64,000 nucleotides of DNA from Streptomyces sp. NBC_01754 (GTDB lineage Bacteria > Actinomycetota > Actinomycetes > Streptomycetales > Streptomycetaceae): positions 6,200,001-6,264,000 of the forward strand of contig NZ_CP109132.1 in the NCBI RefSeq assembly GCF_035918015.1. Direction: 5' to 3'. The position numbers and the translations under genes were made by a program. The notes below the pieces were generated by a model, which was not told where the DNA came from, made no database searches, and saw only the letters and a list, made by a program, of their open reading frames with translations. Positions within the stretch are counted from its first letter, which is position 1, and each line of letters starts with the position of its first letter. This document shows, piece after piece, positions 36,152 through 45,218 of the stretch.

Positions 36152-38404
36152 ATGAAGTTCACCGACGGCTTCTGGCAGTTGCGCAGCGGTGTGCACGCCT
36201 CGTACGCCACCGAAGTCCGCGACGTCCGCCTCGACGACGACCATCTCGCCGCCTACGCGGCTGTCAAGCGCGTACAGCGCCGCGGCGACACACTGAACGC
36301 CCCGCTGATCACCGTGGAGGCCCACGCACCGGCCGAGGGCGTCATCGCGGTGCGCCTCACCCACCACGCGGGCAAGCGCCGCAAGGGCCCCGACTTCGCG
36401 CTGCCGGGGGCGGCGGCCCCGCCCGCCGGGGGTTCCGCCCCGGGATCCGTCGCGACCACCCGCACCGCGGCCGCCGCCGCCGAGCTGACGAGCGGCCCGC
36501 TCACCCTGAGGCTGGCCACCGAGGGCGCCTTCGGCCTGGAGTTCCTCGACCAGGACGGGCGGGTCCTGACGGCCGCCGGACCCAAGGGCAGCGCGTTCGC
36601 CACCCTCGCCGACGGCAGCCACCACATGATCGCCCAGCTCGCCCTGGGGGTCGGCGAGACCGTCCACGGGCTCGGCGAGCGCTTCACGCCGTACGCCAAG
36701 AACGGCCAGACCGTCGACATCTGGCAGGCCGACGGCGGCACCAGCAGCGAGCAGGCCTACAAGAACATCCCGTTCTACCTGTCCTCGCGCGGCTACGGCG
36801 TCTTCGTCAACCACCCCGGCAAGGTCTCCTTCGAGATCGGCTCCGAGGCCGTGGGGCAGGTCCAGTTCAGCGTCGAGGACCAGTCGCTGGAGTACTACGT
36901 CGTCGCCGGCCCCACCCCCAAGGACGTCCTCGCCCGCTACACGGCCCTGACCGGCCGCCCGGCCCTCCCGCCGGCCTGGTCCTTCGGCCTCTGGCTGAGC
37001 ACGTCCTTCACCACCTCCTACGACGAGGCCACCGTCACCTCCTTCGTGGACGGCATGGCCGAACGCGGCATCCCGCTCAGCGTCTTCCACTTCGACTGCT
37101 TCTGGATGCGCGAGTACCAGTGGTCCGACTTCGAGTGGGACCCGGCGGTCTTCCCCGACCCGCAGGGCATGATCGCCCGGCTCAAGGACAAGGGCCTGAA
37201 GATCTGCGTCTGGATCAACCCGTACATCGCGCAGAAGGGAGCCCTGTACGAGGAGGGCGCGCGCAAGGGCTACTTCGTCGAGACGGCGGACGGCGACATC
37301 TGGCAGTGGGACATGTGGCAGGCCGGCATGGCGCTGGTCGACTTCACGAACCCCGAGGCCACCGCCTGGTTCCAGGGCAAGCTGAAGGGCCTGCTGGACC
37401 AGGGTGTCGACGGCTTCAAGACCGACTTCGGCGAGCGCGTCCCCACCGACGTCGTCTGGCACGACGGCTCAGACCCGGAGCGCATGCACAACTACTACAC
37501 GCACCTGTACAACAAGGCCGTCTTCGAACTCCTGGAGCGGGAGCGCGGTGCCGGTGAGGCCGTCCTCTTCGCCCGCTCCGCGACCGCCGGCGGCCAGCAG
37601 TACCCGGTCCACTGGGGAGGCGACTGCTTCTCCTCCTTCGAGGCCATGGCCGAATCCCTGCGCGGCGGCCTCTCCCTCTCACTCTCCGGTTTCGGCTTCT
37701 GGAGCCACGACATCGGCGGCTTCGAGGGCACTCCGGACCCGGCGGTCTTCAAGCGCTGGCTCGCCTTCGGCCTGCTCTCCTCGCACAGCCGGCTGCACGG
37801 CTCGTCCTCGTACCGCGTGCCGTGGGAGTTCGGCGACGAAGCGGTGGACGTGGCCCGGCAGTTCACCCGCCTCAAGCACCGGCTGATGCCGTACCTGTAC
37901 GGTGCCTCGGTCGAGGCCCACCGCACCGGCGTGCCGACCATGCGCCCGCTGCTGCTGGAGTTCCCGCACGACCCCACCGCCCGCATGGTCGACCGCCAGT
38001 ACCTGCTGGGCCCGGACCTCCTGGTCGCGCCGGTCTTCGCCGAGGACGGCGAGGTCGAGTACTACGTGCCCGAAGGCACCTGGACCCGCTTCCTCACCGG
38101 CGAGACCGTCACCGGCCCGGCCTGGCGCCGGGAGACCCACGGCTACGACAGCCTGCCGCTGCTGGTCCGCCAGGGCGCGGTGCTGGCGCTCGGCGCGGAC
38201 GAGTCCCGCCCGGACGGAGCCTGGCTCGACGACCTCGAACTCCGTGTCTACGCCCCGGCCGGCACCGGTGACTTCACCCGTACGGTGACGGTCCCCGACC
38301 ACACGGGCGCGGTCGCCGCGACGTACGAGGTGGTCCGTGAGGGCGGCGATGTCCGCGTCACCACCGACACGGACCGGCCGTACACGGTCACGGTCGTAGG
38401 CTGA
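36152..38404 (+). CDS. GH31 alpha-xylosidase (YicI type)
   Basis: The 750-residue cytoplasmic GH31 enzyme carries the nucleophile Asp in GVDGFKTDFGERVPTDV and a WGGDCFSSFEAMAESLRGGLSLSLSGFGFWSHDIGGFEG region. These match the YicI/XylS subgroup that removes alpha-1,6-xylose from isoprimeverose and xyloglucan oligosaccharides rather than alpha-glucosidases. KAS-free N-terminal beta-sandwich and C-terminal beta domains are of normal length. It is divergent from xylA and near a GH1/ABC operon, consistent with intracellular breakdown of imported xyloglucan fragments. Confidence 0.93.
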   Translation: MKFTDGFWQLRSGVHASYATEVRDVRLDDDHLAAYAAVKRVQRRGDTLNAPLITVEAHAPAEGVIAVRLTHHAGKRRKGPDFALPGAAAPPAGGSAPGSVATTRTAAAAAELTSGPLTLRLATEGAFGLEFLDQDGRVLTAAGPKGSAFATLADGSHHMIAQLALGVGETVHGLGERFTPYAKNGQTVDIWQADGGTSSEQAYKNIPFYLSSRGYGVFVNHPGKVSFEIGSEAVGQVQFSVEDQSLEYYVVAGPTPKDVLARYTALTGRPALPPAWSFGLWLSTSFTTSYDEATVTSFVDGMAERGIPLSVFHFDCFWMREYQWSDFEWDPAVFPDPQGMIARLKDKGLKICVWINPYIAQKGALYEEGARKGYFVETADGDIWQWDMWQAGMALVDFTNPEATAWFQGKLKGLLDQGVDGFKTDFGERVPTDVVWHDGSDPERMHNYYTHLYNKAVFELLERERGAGEAVLFARSATAGGQQYPVHWGGDCFSSFEAMAESLRGGLSLSLSGFGFWSHDIGGFEGTPDPAVFKRWLAFGLLSSHSRLHGSSSYRVPWEFGDEAVDVARQFTRLKHRLMPYLYGASVEAHRTGVPTMRPLLLEFPHDPTARMVDRQYLLGPDLLVAPVFAEDGEVEYYVPEGTWTRFLTGETVTGPAWRRETHGYDSLPLLVRQGAVLALGADESRPDGAWLDDLELRVYAPAGTGDFTRTVTVPDHTGAVAATYEVVREGGDVRVTTDTDRPYTVTVVG

Positions 38405-38410
38405 TCCTTC

Positions 38411-38436
38411 GGGCCGGCCCCGCCCGGGGCCGGCCC
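38411..38436 (+). terminator. Terminator after the alpha-xylosidase gene
   Basis: A perfect 12-bp stem GGGCCGGCCCCG / CGGGGCCGGCCC with a two-base loop begins 6 bp after the stop codon. Confidence 0.75.
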
Positions 38437-38466
38437 GTCGGCACCACGACCGCGAAGGTGGAGTCC

Positions 38467-39093
38467 ATGGGCGAGCTGCTTCTGATCCGGCACGGCGAGA
38501 CGGAATGGTCCCGCTCCGGGCAGCACACGAGCTACACGGACATGCCCCTGACCGGCCTCGGTGAACGCCAGGCCCGCGCGCTCGTCCCGGTCCTCGCCGA
38601 ACGCGGTGTCGGACTGACCCTGGTCAGCCCCCTCGTACGTGCCCGCCGCACCGCCGAGCTGGCCGGCCTGGCCGCGCCCCGGGTGACGCCCGACCTGCAC
38701 GAATGGGACTACGGGGCGTACGAGGGCGTCACCACGGTGGAGATCCGCCGCACCCGGCCCGACTGGAACCTGTGGACCGACGGGGTGGCCCCCGGCCCCG
38801 ACGGCCACCCCGGAGAATCCCCGGCCGAGGTCGCGGCCCGCGCGGACCGGGTCCTGGCCGAGGTCCGCGCGGCGGCCTCGCGCATCGGCGACGACGACAT
38901 CGCCCTGGTCGCGCACTCCCACTTCCTGCGCGTCCTCACGGCCCGCTATCTGGGCCTTCCGGTCACCGGTGGCGAACTGTTCCAGCTCGCCACGGGCGCG
39001 GTGTCCCGCCTCGGCCGGGAGCACGGCAAGCCGGTCATCACGGCGTGGAACGTCGCCATCCCGAAGAGCCTCTTCGACGCGGCGGGCTGCTGA
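38467..39093 (+). CDS. Histidine phosphatase (phosphoglycerate mutase-like) family protein
   Basis: The 208-residue protein has the RHG motif with the phospho-accepting His (LLLIRHGETEWSRSGQHT), the second Arg in SPLVRARRTAELAG, the Glu in HEWDYGAYEGV and the second His in IALVAHSHFLRVL. It is a branch 1 histidine phosphatase, perhaps acting on a sugar phosphate. I chose the ATG at 38467 because GGTGGAG lies five bases upstream; a GTG at 38458 overlaps that site. It lies downstream of the alpha-xylosidase terminator and is likely independently transcribed. Exact substrate unknown. Confidence 0.9.
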   Translation: MGELLLIRHGETEWSRSGQHTSYTDMPLTGLGERQARALVPVLAERGVGLTLVSPLVRARRTAELAGLAAPRVTPDLHEWDYGAYEGVTTVEIRRTRPDWNLWTDGVAPGPDGHPGESPAEVAARADRVLAEVRAAASRIGDDDIALVAHSHFLRVLTARYLGLPVTGGELFQLATGAVSRLGREHGKPVITAWNVAIPKSLFDAAGC

Positions 39094-39187
39094 GCGGGAC
39101 CCGCCGGCCCAGCCCGCCGCCATCCCCGCGGCAGGGCGTCCCGCACGCGGTCGGAGGCCCCCACGGCGCGCCCGGCGGGCGGTTCGT

Positions 39188-39198
39188 CCCCCCCCCCC
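39188..39198 (+). repeat. Run of 11 C residues
   Basis: An uninterrupted poly-C tract sits in the non-coding gap between the phosphatase and the sortase gene. It is prone to slippage or sequencing error but lies outside any gene. Confidence 0.8.
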
Positions 39199-39274
39199 GC
39201 GCCGGGCGCCCGGACACGCGGACGGCCGGTACCTCGCCCCCGGGGTACCGGCCCGTCCCGTGCGCAGGCCGTCC

Positions 39275-39997
39275 TCAGACGGCCTGCTTCTTCAGTGAGG
39301 TGAGGTGCGCGAAGACGACGACGTTGGCCGAGTAGCCGCCCTTCTTGTCGAAGCGTCCGCCGCACGTCATGAGCCGCAGTTCCGGGCGGCCGGTGGCGCC
39401 GTACACCTCGTCGTCCGGGAACCTGTCCTTCGTGTACGTCTTCACCTCGTCGACGCTGAAGACCGCGGTCTTCTTGTCGGCCCGGGTGACCTTCACCGTG
39501 TCGCCCCGGCGCAGCGCGTTGAGGTTGAGGAAGATCGCCGGACCCGTCTCGGTGTCGCGGTGGCCGACGATCAGGGAGGTGCCCGCCTCCCCGGGCGACG
39601 GGCCCTTCTCGTACCAGCCCACCAGTTTCGGCTTGCTCAGCGGCGGGGCGCCGAGCCGGCCCTTCTTGTCGAGGCCGAGACCGGTGACCGGGGCCTCGAT
39701 GAAGATGGCCGGGACGGCGACCTTCACCGGCCGGGAGTGGACCAGGGGAGCGTGCGAGGCCGGGACCTTCTCCGGCGGCTTGTGCGGCGCCCGCCGGAAC
39801 GGCGCCGCCCCGCCGCCCGCGGCGTCACCGCCGCGGGCGGCGGTGACCGACGGGTCGTCGGACGAGTCCGAGCTCGCCCAGACGACGCCGGTCACCAGCG
39901 AGAAGGTCACGGACAGCGTCATCGTCAGACGGCACGCGCGACTCGGACCCCGTCGCCGTCGCCGTCGGCTGCGCGCGTTATGCCTCGTTGCGGGCAC
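39275..39997 (-). CDS. Class F sortase
   Basis: The 240-residue protein has an Arg-rich N-terminus and one transmembrane helix (LTMTLSVTFSLVTGVVWASS), then a sortase beta-barrel with the catalytic His in SLIVGHRDTETGP and Cys in LRLMTCGGRFD. This spacing and the short linker fit actinobacterial class F sortases. It starts at a GTG (39997) that overlaps the 3' end of the upstream secreted-protein gene by 20 bp, so the two are co-translated. It probably attaches or processes a cell-surface protein. The neighbouring gene product is an obvious candidate partner, though no LPXTG is visible in it. Confidence 0.92.
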   Translation of the reverse strand: MPATRHNARSRRRRRRGPSRACRLTMTLSVTFSLVTGVVWASSDSSDDPSVTAARGGDAAGGGAAPFRRAPHKPPEKVPASHAPLVHSRPVKVAVPAIFIEAPVTGLGLDKKGRLGAPPLSKPKLVGWYEKGPSPGEAGTSLIVGHRDTETGPAIFLNLNALRRGDTVKVTRADKKTAVFSVDEVKTYTKDRFPDDEVYGATGRPELRLMTCGGRFDKKGGYSANVVVFAHLTSLKKQAV

Positions 39998-40652
39998 GGC
40001 GGCGTGCGGATCGGCGGACCATGACCAGCCCCGCGATACCGGCCGCGCCGGCGGCCAGCGCGGCGGTGGTCCCGATGTTCGAGTCGCTCTCGGCGCTGAC
40101 GCTCTCCATGTCCGGGACGCCGCCGCCGCCCGCGGGCACCGCGCCGGACGGCTTCTCCCAGCCGCCCTTCTCCGCGCCCGACTCCGAGGAGCCCCGGCCG
40201 TTGCCCTCCGAGCGGCCGCCCTTGTCGGCGGGCCGGGAGCAGTCCACCTCGAAGCTCTTCTGCTTCGGGCCCGCCGGGACGGTCCACACCAGCTGGTAGG
40301 TGCCCTCCGGGAGCAGGTACTCCTGGCTGCGCGCCGAGCCGTTCACCAGCGGAAGCGTGCTCTGCAGGGTGTCGCCCGGCGGAACCGTCGGGGGCTGCGC
40401 GGTGATCGTCCACGGCACCGACGGGAACGACTCGAAGTTGCTGGCGACGAGGACGAAGGTGCAGACCTCGACCCCGTCGCGGTCGCCGCGCGAGTGCCAG
40501 CCGACCGAGCGGACGTCGATGTCACCGCTGTCGCCGGGGGCGGCGTAGGCGGCGGGTGCCCCGGCGAGGGTGGCTCCGGCGACGGCGACCGCGGCGGCCA
40601 CCGTGGTGCCCGCGCGGACGCTGCGGGAGCGGACGGAAGCGGAATTGCGCAT
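39978..40652 (-). CDS. Secreted/surface protein with C-terminal membrane anchor, sortase partner
   Basis: The 224-residue protein of no known family has a Sec signal peptide (VAAAVAVAGATLAGAPAAYAA), a beta-rich domain of about 110 residues with two cysteines (VEVCTFVLVASNFESFP... FEVDCSRPADK), a Ser/Gly/Glu-rich linker, and a C-terminal hydrophobic helix followed by RRSARRRARNEA. That layout mimics a cell-wall sorting signal, but there is no LPXTG/LAXTG before the helix. The ATG at 40652 follows GAAGGAG. It overlaps the sortase gene and forms a two-gene unit with it. Confidence 0.85.
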   Translation of the reverse strand: MRNSASVRSRSVRAGTTVAAAVAVAGATLAGAPAAYAAPGDSGDIDVRSVGWHSRGDRDGVEVCTFVLVASNFESFPSVPWTITAQPPTVPPGDTLQSTLPLVNGSARSQEYLLPEGTYQLVWTVPAGPKQKSFEVDCSRPADKGGRSEGNGRGSSESGAEKGGWEKPSGAVPAGGGGVPDMESVSAESDSNIGTTAALAAGAAGIAGLVMVRRSARRRARNEA

Positions 40653-40800
40653 GCTGGGCTCCTTCAAGCCGAGATGATTGTCGTACTGATCACCTGATCG
40701 CCTAAGTGATGCCATGGATCGTCGGAAGGGTGTGCGGGGACACGGTGAAAGCGCCCAGAAGTACCCTGACTGGCCGATAGGGGGTCAGGGGCGCACACGC

Positions 40801-40833
40801 GGACGGGCCGCCCCGTGCCGGGGCGGCCCGTCC
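40801..40833. terminator. Terminator of the GH92 gene
   Basis: A perfect 14-bp stem GGACGGGCCGCCCC / GGGGCGGCCCGTCC with the loop GTGCC lies 23 bp beyond the GH92 stop (minus strand). Confidence 0.88.
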
Positions 40834-40855
40834 TTCTGCGGGATGGGGGAGCGGG

Positions 40856-43800
40856 TCAGGAGATCAGTTCGACCTCCGCGAGCGTCGCCCTCTCCGTGCT
40901 GACCAGCCGGTACTTGGCGTACGTGCCCGGCCGGGCCACCGAGAACGCCCGGGTCTGCCTGTCCCAGGCGAACGTCTGTCCGGACCGCTTGTCCAGGTCC
41001 TTCCAGTTGGTCCCGTCCGAGGAGCCCTGGAGCACCCACCCCGTAGGGGCCGCGTCCGCCGTGGCGGACGTCAGGGTGTACTGGAGCGCCTTCGTCCTCG
41101 AGGGCACCGGCAGGTCCACCGACTCGACGGCCGCCGAGGTCGCCGAGGTGTCGTCGAAGAGCGCGCCGTCGCCGTCGAGGACGTCGCCGCGGGGCGCGGG
41201 GACCTTGTCGTCCCGGGTGACGGAGACCGGGGCGGCGTTCTCGCCGGCGCCCCAGGCCGACGGCCTGGAACCCATGTCGAAGTCCAGCACCCCGCCCCTG
41301 GCCAGCAGGTCGTGGGGCAGTGAGGTCGAGGTCCACTTCTTGCCGTTGACCCTCAGGCCCTGGACGTAGATGTTCTTCGCGCTGTTCCTGGGCGCCTTGA
41401 CGACCAGGTCGCGGCCGTTCTCCAGGTGCACGGTCGCCTTGGTGAAGAGCGGCGAGCCGATCGCGTACTCACCGCTGCCCATCACCAGCGGGTAGAAGCC
41501 GAGCGAGGAGAAGAGGAACCAGGCCGACTGCTCGCCGTTGTCCTCGTCGCCGTGGTAGCCCTGGCCGATCTCGCTGCCGGTGTACAGCCGGCCGAGGACC
41601 TCGCGCACCTTCTCCTGCGTCCTGTACGGCCGGGAGGCCGCGTCGTACATGTAGGCGGCGTGGTGCGCGACCTGGTTGCTGTGGCCGTACTGGCCCATCC
41701 GTACGTCACGCGCCTCGGTCATCTCGTGGATGACCCCGCCGTACGAGCCGACGAACTCGGGGCCGGCCGTCTCGGGCGTCGAGAAGTAGGTGTCCAGCTT
41801 CTTCGCGAGGCCGTCGCGGCCTCCGTAGAGGTTGGCCAGACCGCGGCTGTCCTGCGGTGCGGTGAAGGCGTAACCCCAGCCGTTGGTCTCGGTGTAGTCG
41901 TAGCCCCAGACCCGCGGGTCGTACTGGTCGGAGGGCAGCCGCCAGTCGCCGTCCGCCTTCCTGCCCTGGAAGAAGCCGGCCTCCTCGTCGAAGAGCTTGA
42001 CGTAGTTCTGCGCCCGGTTGAGGAAGTACTCCGACTCCTCCTTGTAGCGCGCCTTCTTCGTCTTCTCGTAGAGCGCCTCGCCCATCCGGGCGATGCCGTA
42101 GTCGTTCAGATAGCCCTCCAGTGACCAGGAGAGGCCCTCGTGCGTGGAGGTGTCCGCGTACCCGGTGAAGACCGAGGTCTCCATGCCCTTGCGGCCGACG
42201 CCGGAGGACGGCGGGGCCACCGTGGCGTTCTTGACCGCCGCGTCGTACGCCGCCTCGGCGTCGAAGTCGACGCCCTTGACGTACGCGTCGGCGAAGGCGA
42301 CGTCCGAACTGGTGCCGGTCATCAGGTCGGCGTAGCCGGGGGAGGACCAGCGCGAGATCCAGCCACCGTCCTTGTACTGCTGGACGAAGCCGTCGACCAT
42401 CTTGCCGGCCTGCTTCGGGGTGAGGAAGGAGTACGCCGGCCAGGTCGTCCGGTAGGTGTCCCAGAAGCCGTTGTTGACGTACACCTCACCCTCGACGATC
42501 TTCGCCCCGGTCCGCGTGGGGGTGTCGCTGCCGGTCGGTGCGGAGAACGGGCTCGCGTAGACGCTCCTGCCGTCCACCTGCTCGAAGCCGGAGTTGGGGT
42601 AGAGGTACAGGCGGTAGAGGCTGGAGTAGAGGGTGGTCAGCTGGTCCGCGTTCGCGCCCTCGACCTCGACCTTGCCGAGGATCTCGTCCCAGGACCTCTG
42701 CGCGTCCTTCCGCACCCGGTCGAAGGAGTGCTTCGCGGGCAGCTCCGCGGCGAGGTTCTTCTTCGCCTGGTCGACGCTGATCAGGGAGGTGGCCAGGCGC
42801 AGGCCGACCGTGCGGTCCTTCCCGGCGTCGAAGCGGAAGAACCCGGTGACGTCGTCACCGCCGCCGCCCTTCAGCCGGCCGCTGTCGGTCACCTTCGCGT
42901 CGAAGACACCGTGGACGAACAGGCGGGTGGCGCCCGTGGATCCGCCGCTCTTCACGTCGGAGTAGCCCGTGAAGGAACCGGTCGCCGCGTCGAGAGTGAG
43001 GCCGCCGTCGTTGCTGACGTTGTCGAAGACGACTCCGGCGTCGTCACCGGGGAAGGTGAACCGCATCCGCGCCGCGTGGTCGGTGGGCGTCATCTCGGCC
43101 TTCAGCCCGTTCTCGAACGTCACCCCGTAGTAGTGCGGCCTCGCCGTCTCGTTCTCGTGGCGGAACGGCAGCGCGCGGGCCGTGCGGGAGGCGTCCGGCG
43201 TGCCGGGGGCAGCCGACGGCATCAGCTGGAAGGTCTGGCGGTCACCCATCCAGGGGCTCGGCTCGTGACTGGCCGAAAACGCCTGCAGCGTGGGGAGGTT
43301 GTCCTCGTTGTTGCCGCGTGCGTAGTCGTAGAGCCAGCTCGTGGTGCCGGCGTTGGTCACCGGGGTCCAGAAGTTGAAGCCGTGCGGGACGGCCGTCGCG
43401 GGGATGTTGTTGCCGCGCGAGAAGCTGCCGCTGGAGTTGGTGCCGCGGATGGTCGAGGCGTAGTCCGACAGGTGCGCCCTGCGCTTCTCCGGCGCCTTCG
43501 GGGCGATCGTGATGTCGTCGATCCAGCCCTGGAACTTCGCGGGGCCCGTGGAGGAGTCGTACGCCACCAGGATCCGGTCGACCGTCTTGCCCGCCGCGAC
43601 CGTGCCGATCGCCGCGTCGACCTTGTTCCACTGGTTGACGTACAGGCGCTTGGCGTCCGCCTGGCCCTGCGGGGTGAGCGGCCCGCCGTTGCTGTCGGTG
43701 GCCTTCAGCTCGCTCAGATAGGTGCCGTCGGTGAACGCCAGGTCCACCGCCACGTGCGTCGCCGGGTAGTTCAGGTCGGTCTCGCCCATCTGCGGGTAGA

Positions 43801-44704
43801 CCAGGTACGAGAGCCGGGTGTCCCTGGTGACGGCCGTGTCGACGTCGAAGACCTTGTTGTACGAGTAGGCGCGGCCCTTCGGCTGGTGCGTGCCCGCGTA
43901 CTTGAGCGCCTTCGTCCCGGTGAAGCCGGCACCGGCCTTGGCGGTCGGCGAGCCGGACGGGCCGCGGTCCGGCTGGGTGCGCATCTCGGTGGGGGCGGGG
44001 GCGGAGGTGTCGCCGTCGGAGAACTGGACGTCGGCGAGCTGGATCGCGTCCGACGCCCCGTTGTTCTTCGTGAACTCCAGCCGGTAGTGCCGGTAGGCCT
44101 GGCCCGGGGCGATGTCGTACGAGGTGGTGCGGAACCGTTCGGAGAAGGACTGGCCGGTCCGGGTGTCCAGGTCCTGCCACGCCTCCCCGTCGGTCGAGCC
44201 CTTCAGGGTCCAGTCCTTCGGGTCGCGTTCGGCGTGGTCGTTCGCCGAGGTCAGGGCGTAGGCGGCGAGCTTCACCGGCTCGGCGAGGTCGAACTCCACC
44301 CAACTGGTGGGCGAGAAGGCCAGCCACTTGGTGGTGGGCTCCACGTCGACGAGGTTCTCCTTCACCTCGCCGTCGGCGGCGTTCTCACCGCCGGCCCGTA
44401 TCTCGGTCACCCGGTCGGTGACATTGCCCGGTATTCCGGCGGAGAATCCGCCATCGACACCCGATGCCCTCTTCTTTCCACCGGGGCCTTCTTCGACGGT
44501 ATTTCGCCAATCCGGCTGCTTTTCATCGGCTTCGAAGGAGGAGTGGAACGAGGTGTTCCCTGCGGGTTTCCGTGCGGGGTCGGCCGGCTGCGCGAGAGCG
44601 GCGGTCGGAGCGGCCAGGGCGAGGGCGAGGGAGGCCGCGATGACCACGGCCCCGTGGCCGTGTCTCTTCCGGAAATCCGGTCGAAGAGTGCGTAGGGACT
44701 GCAT
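40856..44704 (-). CDS. Secreted GH92 alpha-mannosidase with F5/8 type C (discoidin) domains
   Basis: The 1282-residue protein has a signal peptide (HGAVVIAASLALALAAPTAALA). A discoidin-like carbohydrate-binding domain follows (about 95-230: TKWLAFSPTSWVEFDLAEPVKLAAYALTS), then a jelly-roll region. The GH92 catalytic part includes IPATAVPHGFNFWTPVTNAG, VYVNNGFWDTYRTTWPAYSFL and YHGDEDNGEQSAWFLFSSLGFYP (general-base Glu/Asp region). A second discoidin-like domain lies at the C-terminus. GH92 enzymes are calcium-dependent exo-alpha-mannosidases, mostly alpha-1,2, trimming fungal or glycoprotein mannans. The ATG at 44704 follows AGGAGG; an in-frame ATG at 44734 is possible. A LacI-type palindrome is 32 bp upstream. 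Confidence 0.93.
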   Translation of the reverse strand: MQSLRTLRPDFRKRHGHGAVVIAASLALALAAPTAALAQPADPARKPAGNTSFHSSFEADEKQPDWRNTVEEGPGGKKRASGVDGGFSAGIPGNVTDRVTEIRAGGENAADGEVKENLVDVEPTTKWLAFSPTSWVEFDLAEPVKLAAYALTSANDHAERDPKDWTLKGSTDGEAWQDLDTRTGQSFSERFRTTSYDIAPGQAYRHYRLEFTKNNGASDAIQLADVQFSDGDTSAPAPTEMRTQPDRGPSGSPTAKAGAGFTGTKALKYAGTHQPKGRAYSYNKVFDVDTAVTRDTRLSYLVYPQMGETDLNYPATHVAVDLAFTDGTYLSELKATDSNGGPLTPQGQADAKRLYVNQWNKVDAAIGTVAAGKTVDRILVAYDSSTGPAKFQGWIDDITIAPKAPEKRRAHLSDYASTIRGTNSSGSFSRGNNIPATAVPHGFNFWTPVTNAGTTSWLYDYARGNNEDNLPTLQAFSASHEPSPWMGDRQTFQLMPSAAPGTPDASRTARALPFRHENETARPHYYGVTFENGLKAEMTPTDHAARMRFTFPGDDAGVVFDNVSNDGGLTLDAATGSFTGYSDVKSGGSTGATRLFVHGVFDAKVTDSGRLKGGGGDDVTGFFRFDAGKDRTVGLRLATSLISVDQAKKNLAAELPAKHSFDRVRKDAQRSWDEILGKVEVEGANADQLTTLYSSLYRLYLYPNSGFEQVDGRSVYASPFSAPTGSDTPTRTGAKIVEGEVYVNNGFWDTYRTTWPAYSFLTPKQAGKMVDGFVQQYKDGGWISRWSSPGYADLMTGTSSDVAFADAYVKGVDFDAEAAYDAAVKNATVAPPSSGVGRKGMETSVFTGYADTSTHEGLSWSLEGYLNDYGIARMGEALYEKTKKARYKEESEYFLNRAQNYVKLFDEEAGFFQGRKADGDWRLPSDQYDPRVWGYDYTETNGWGYAFTAPQDSRGLANLYGGRDGLAKKLDTYFSTPETAGPEFVGSYGGVIHEMTEARDVRMGQYGHSNQVAHHAAYMYDAASRPYRTQEKVREVLGRLYTGSEIGQGYHGDEDNGEQSAWFLFSSLGFYPLVMGSGEYAIGSPLFTKATVHLENGRDLVVKAPRNSAKNIYVQGLRVNGKKWTSTSLPHDLLARGGVLDFDMGSRPSAWGAGENAAPVSVTRDDKVPAPRGDVLDGDGALFDDTSATSAAVESVDLPVPSRTKALQYTLTSATADAAPTGWVLQGSSDGTNWKDLDKRSGQTFAWDRQTRAFSVARPGTYAKYRLVSTERATLAEVELIS

Positions 44705-44735
44705 ACGAAGCAAATCCTCCTGGGGGGCACGCATG

Positions 44736-44747
44736 GACAACGTTGTC
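44736..44747. promoter_or_regulatory. Perfect palindrome GACAACGTTGTC, LacI-family-type operator
   Basis: A 12-bp perfect palindrome with a central CG sits 32 bp upstream of the GH92 start, typical of LacI/GalR operators of Streptomyces glycoside hydrolase genes. No LacI gene is in the window, so control must come in trans. Confidence 0.65.
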
Positions 44748-44961
44748 ACCGTGGGGGCGCGGATACCAGTAGGGGTCAAGTGGCGTGTGGTGTCAAGGGT
44801 GTTGCACGCCGATCCTCATCCCGAATGGGCCGGCGAAGCGGAAATGGGCATTCCGGTGCACCGGCCGCTCAACGGGCACACGGTGCCGACACGCACGCGA
44901 GGTCTCAACTCGGGAAAGACTGCCGCTCAAACCTGTATTCGATCTTGCTCAGTTGGCAGCA

Positions 44962-44977
44962 AGTGGACTATACCTGT
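44962..44977. promoter_or_regulatory. Candidate DasR site (dre-like) upstream of ngcE
   Basis: AGTGGACTATACCTGT matches 12 of 16 positions of the palindromic DasR pattern AGTGGTCTAGACCACT. DasR governs N-acetylglucosamine and chitin genes, which suits ngcEFG. The distance to ngcE (about 240 bp) is rather long, so this is tentative. Confidence 0.4.
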
Positions 44978-45218
44978 CGGCGTCCGCACAGCTGTTTCCC
45001 ACGGCCGGCGGATACGGGGGACGGGGTTACGTCTGCGGGCGCCGATAGGGGCGCCTTACTGCGCATCCCCGAAAACTCCCCCACTGCACCTGGCAAGATC
45101 CGGCAATCTGCACGACCCAAGCACAACTGACCGCGGTGGCGGGGCCCTTCGCCTGAGGCGAATTCACGACGGGTGACCGGTACACCGCCTGAGTCCTGGA
45201 GAAGGCGAGGACTTGAGC

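Larger units (their letters stand above)
44705..45218. other. Divergent intergenic region GH92 / ngcE (514 bp)
   Basis: It contains the palindrome at 44736-44747 near the GH92 gene and a DasR-like element at 44962-44977 towards ngcE. The rest is relatively AT-rich leader sequence without a convincing gene. Confidence 0.7.

Noticed and set aside
41426..44695. Long antisense frames over the GH92 gene
   Set aside because: Codon-position GC shadow of the mannosidase; the product is Arg/Val/Gly-rich without domains.
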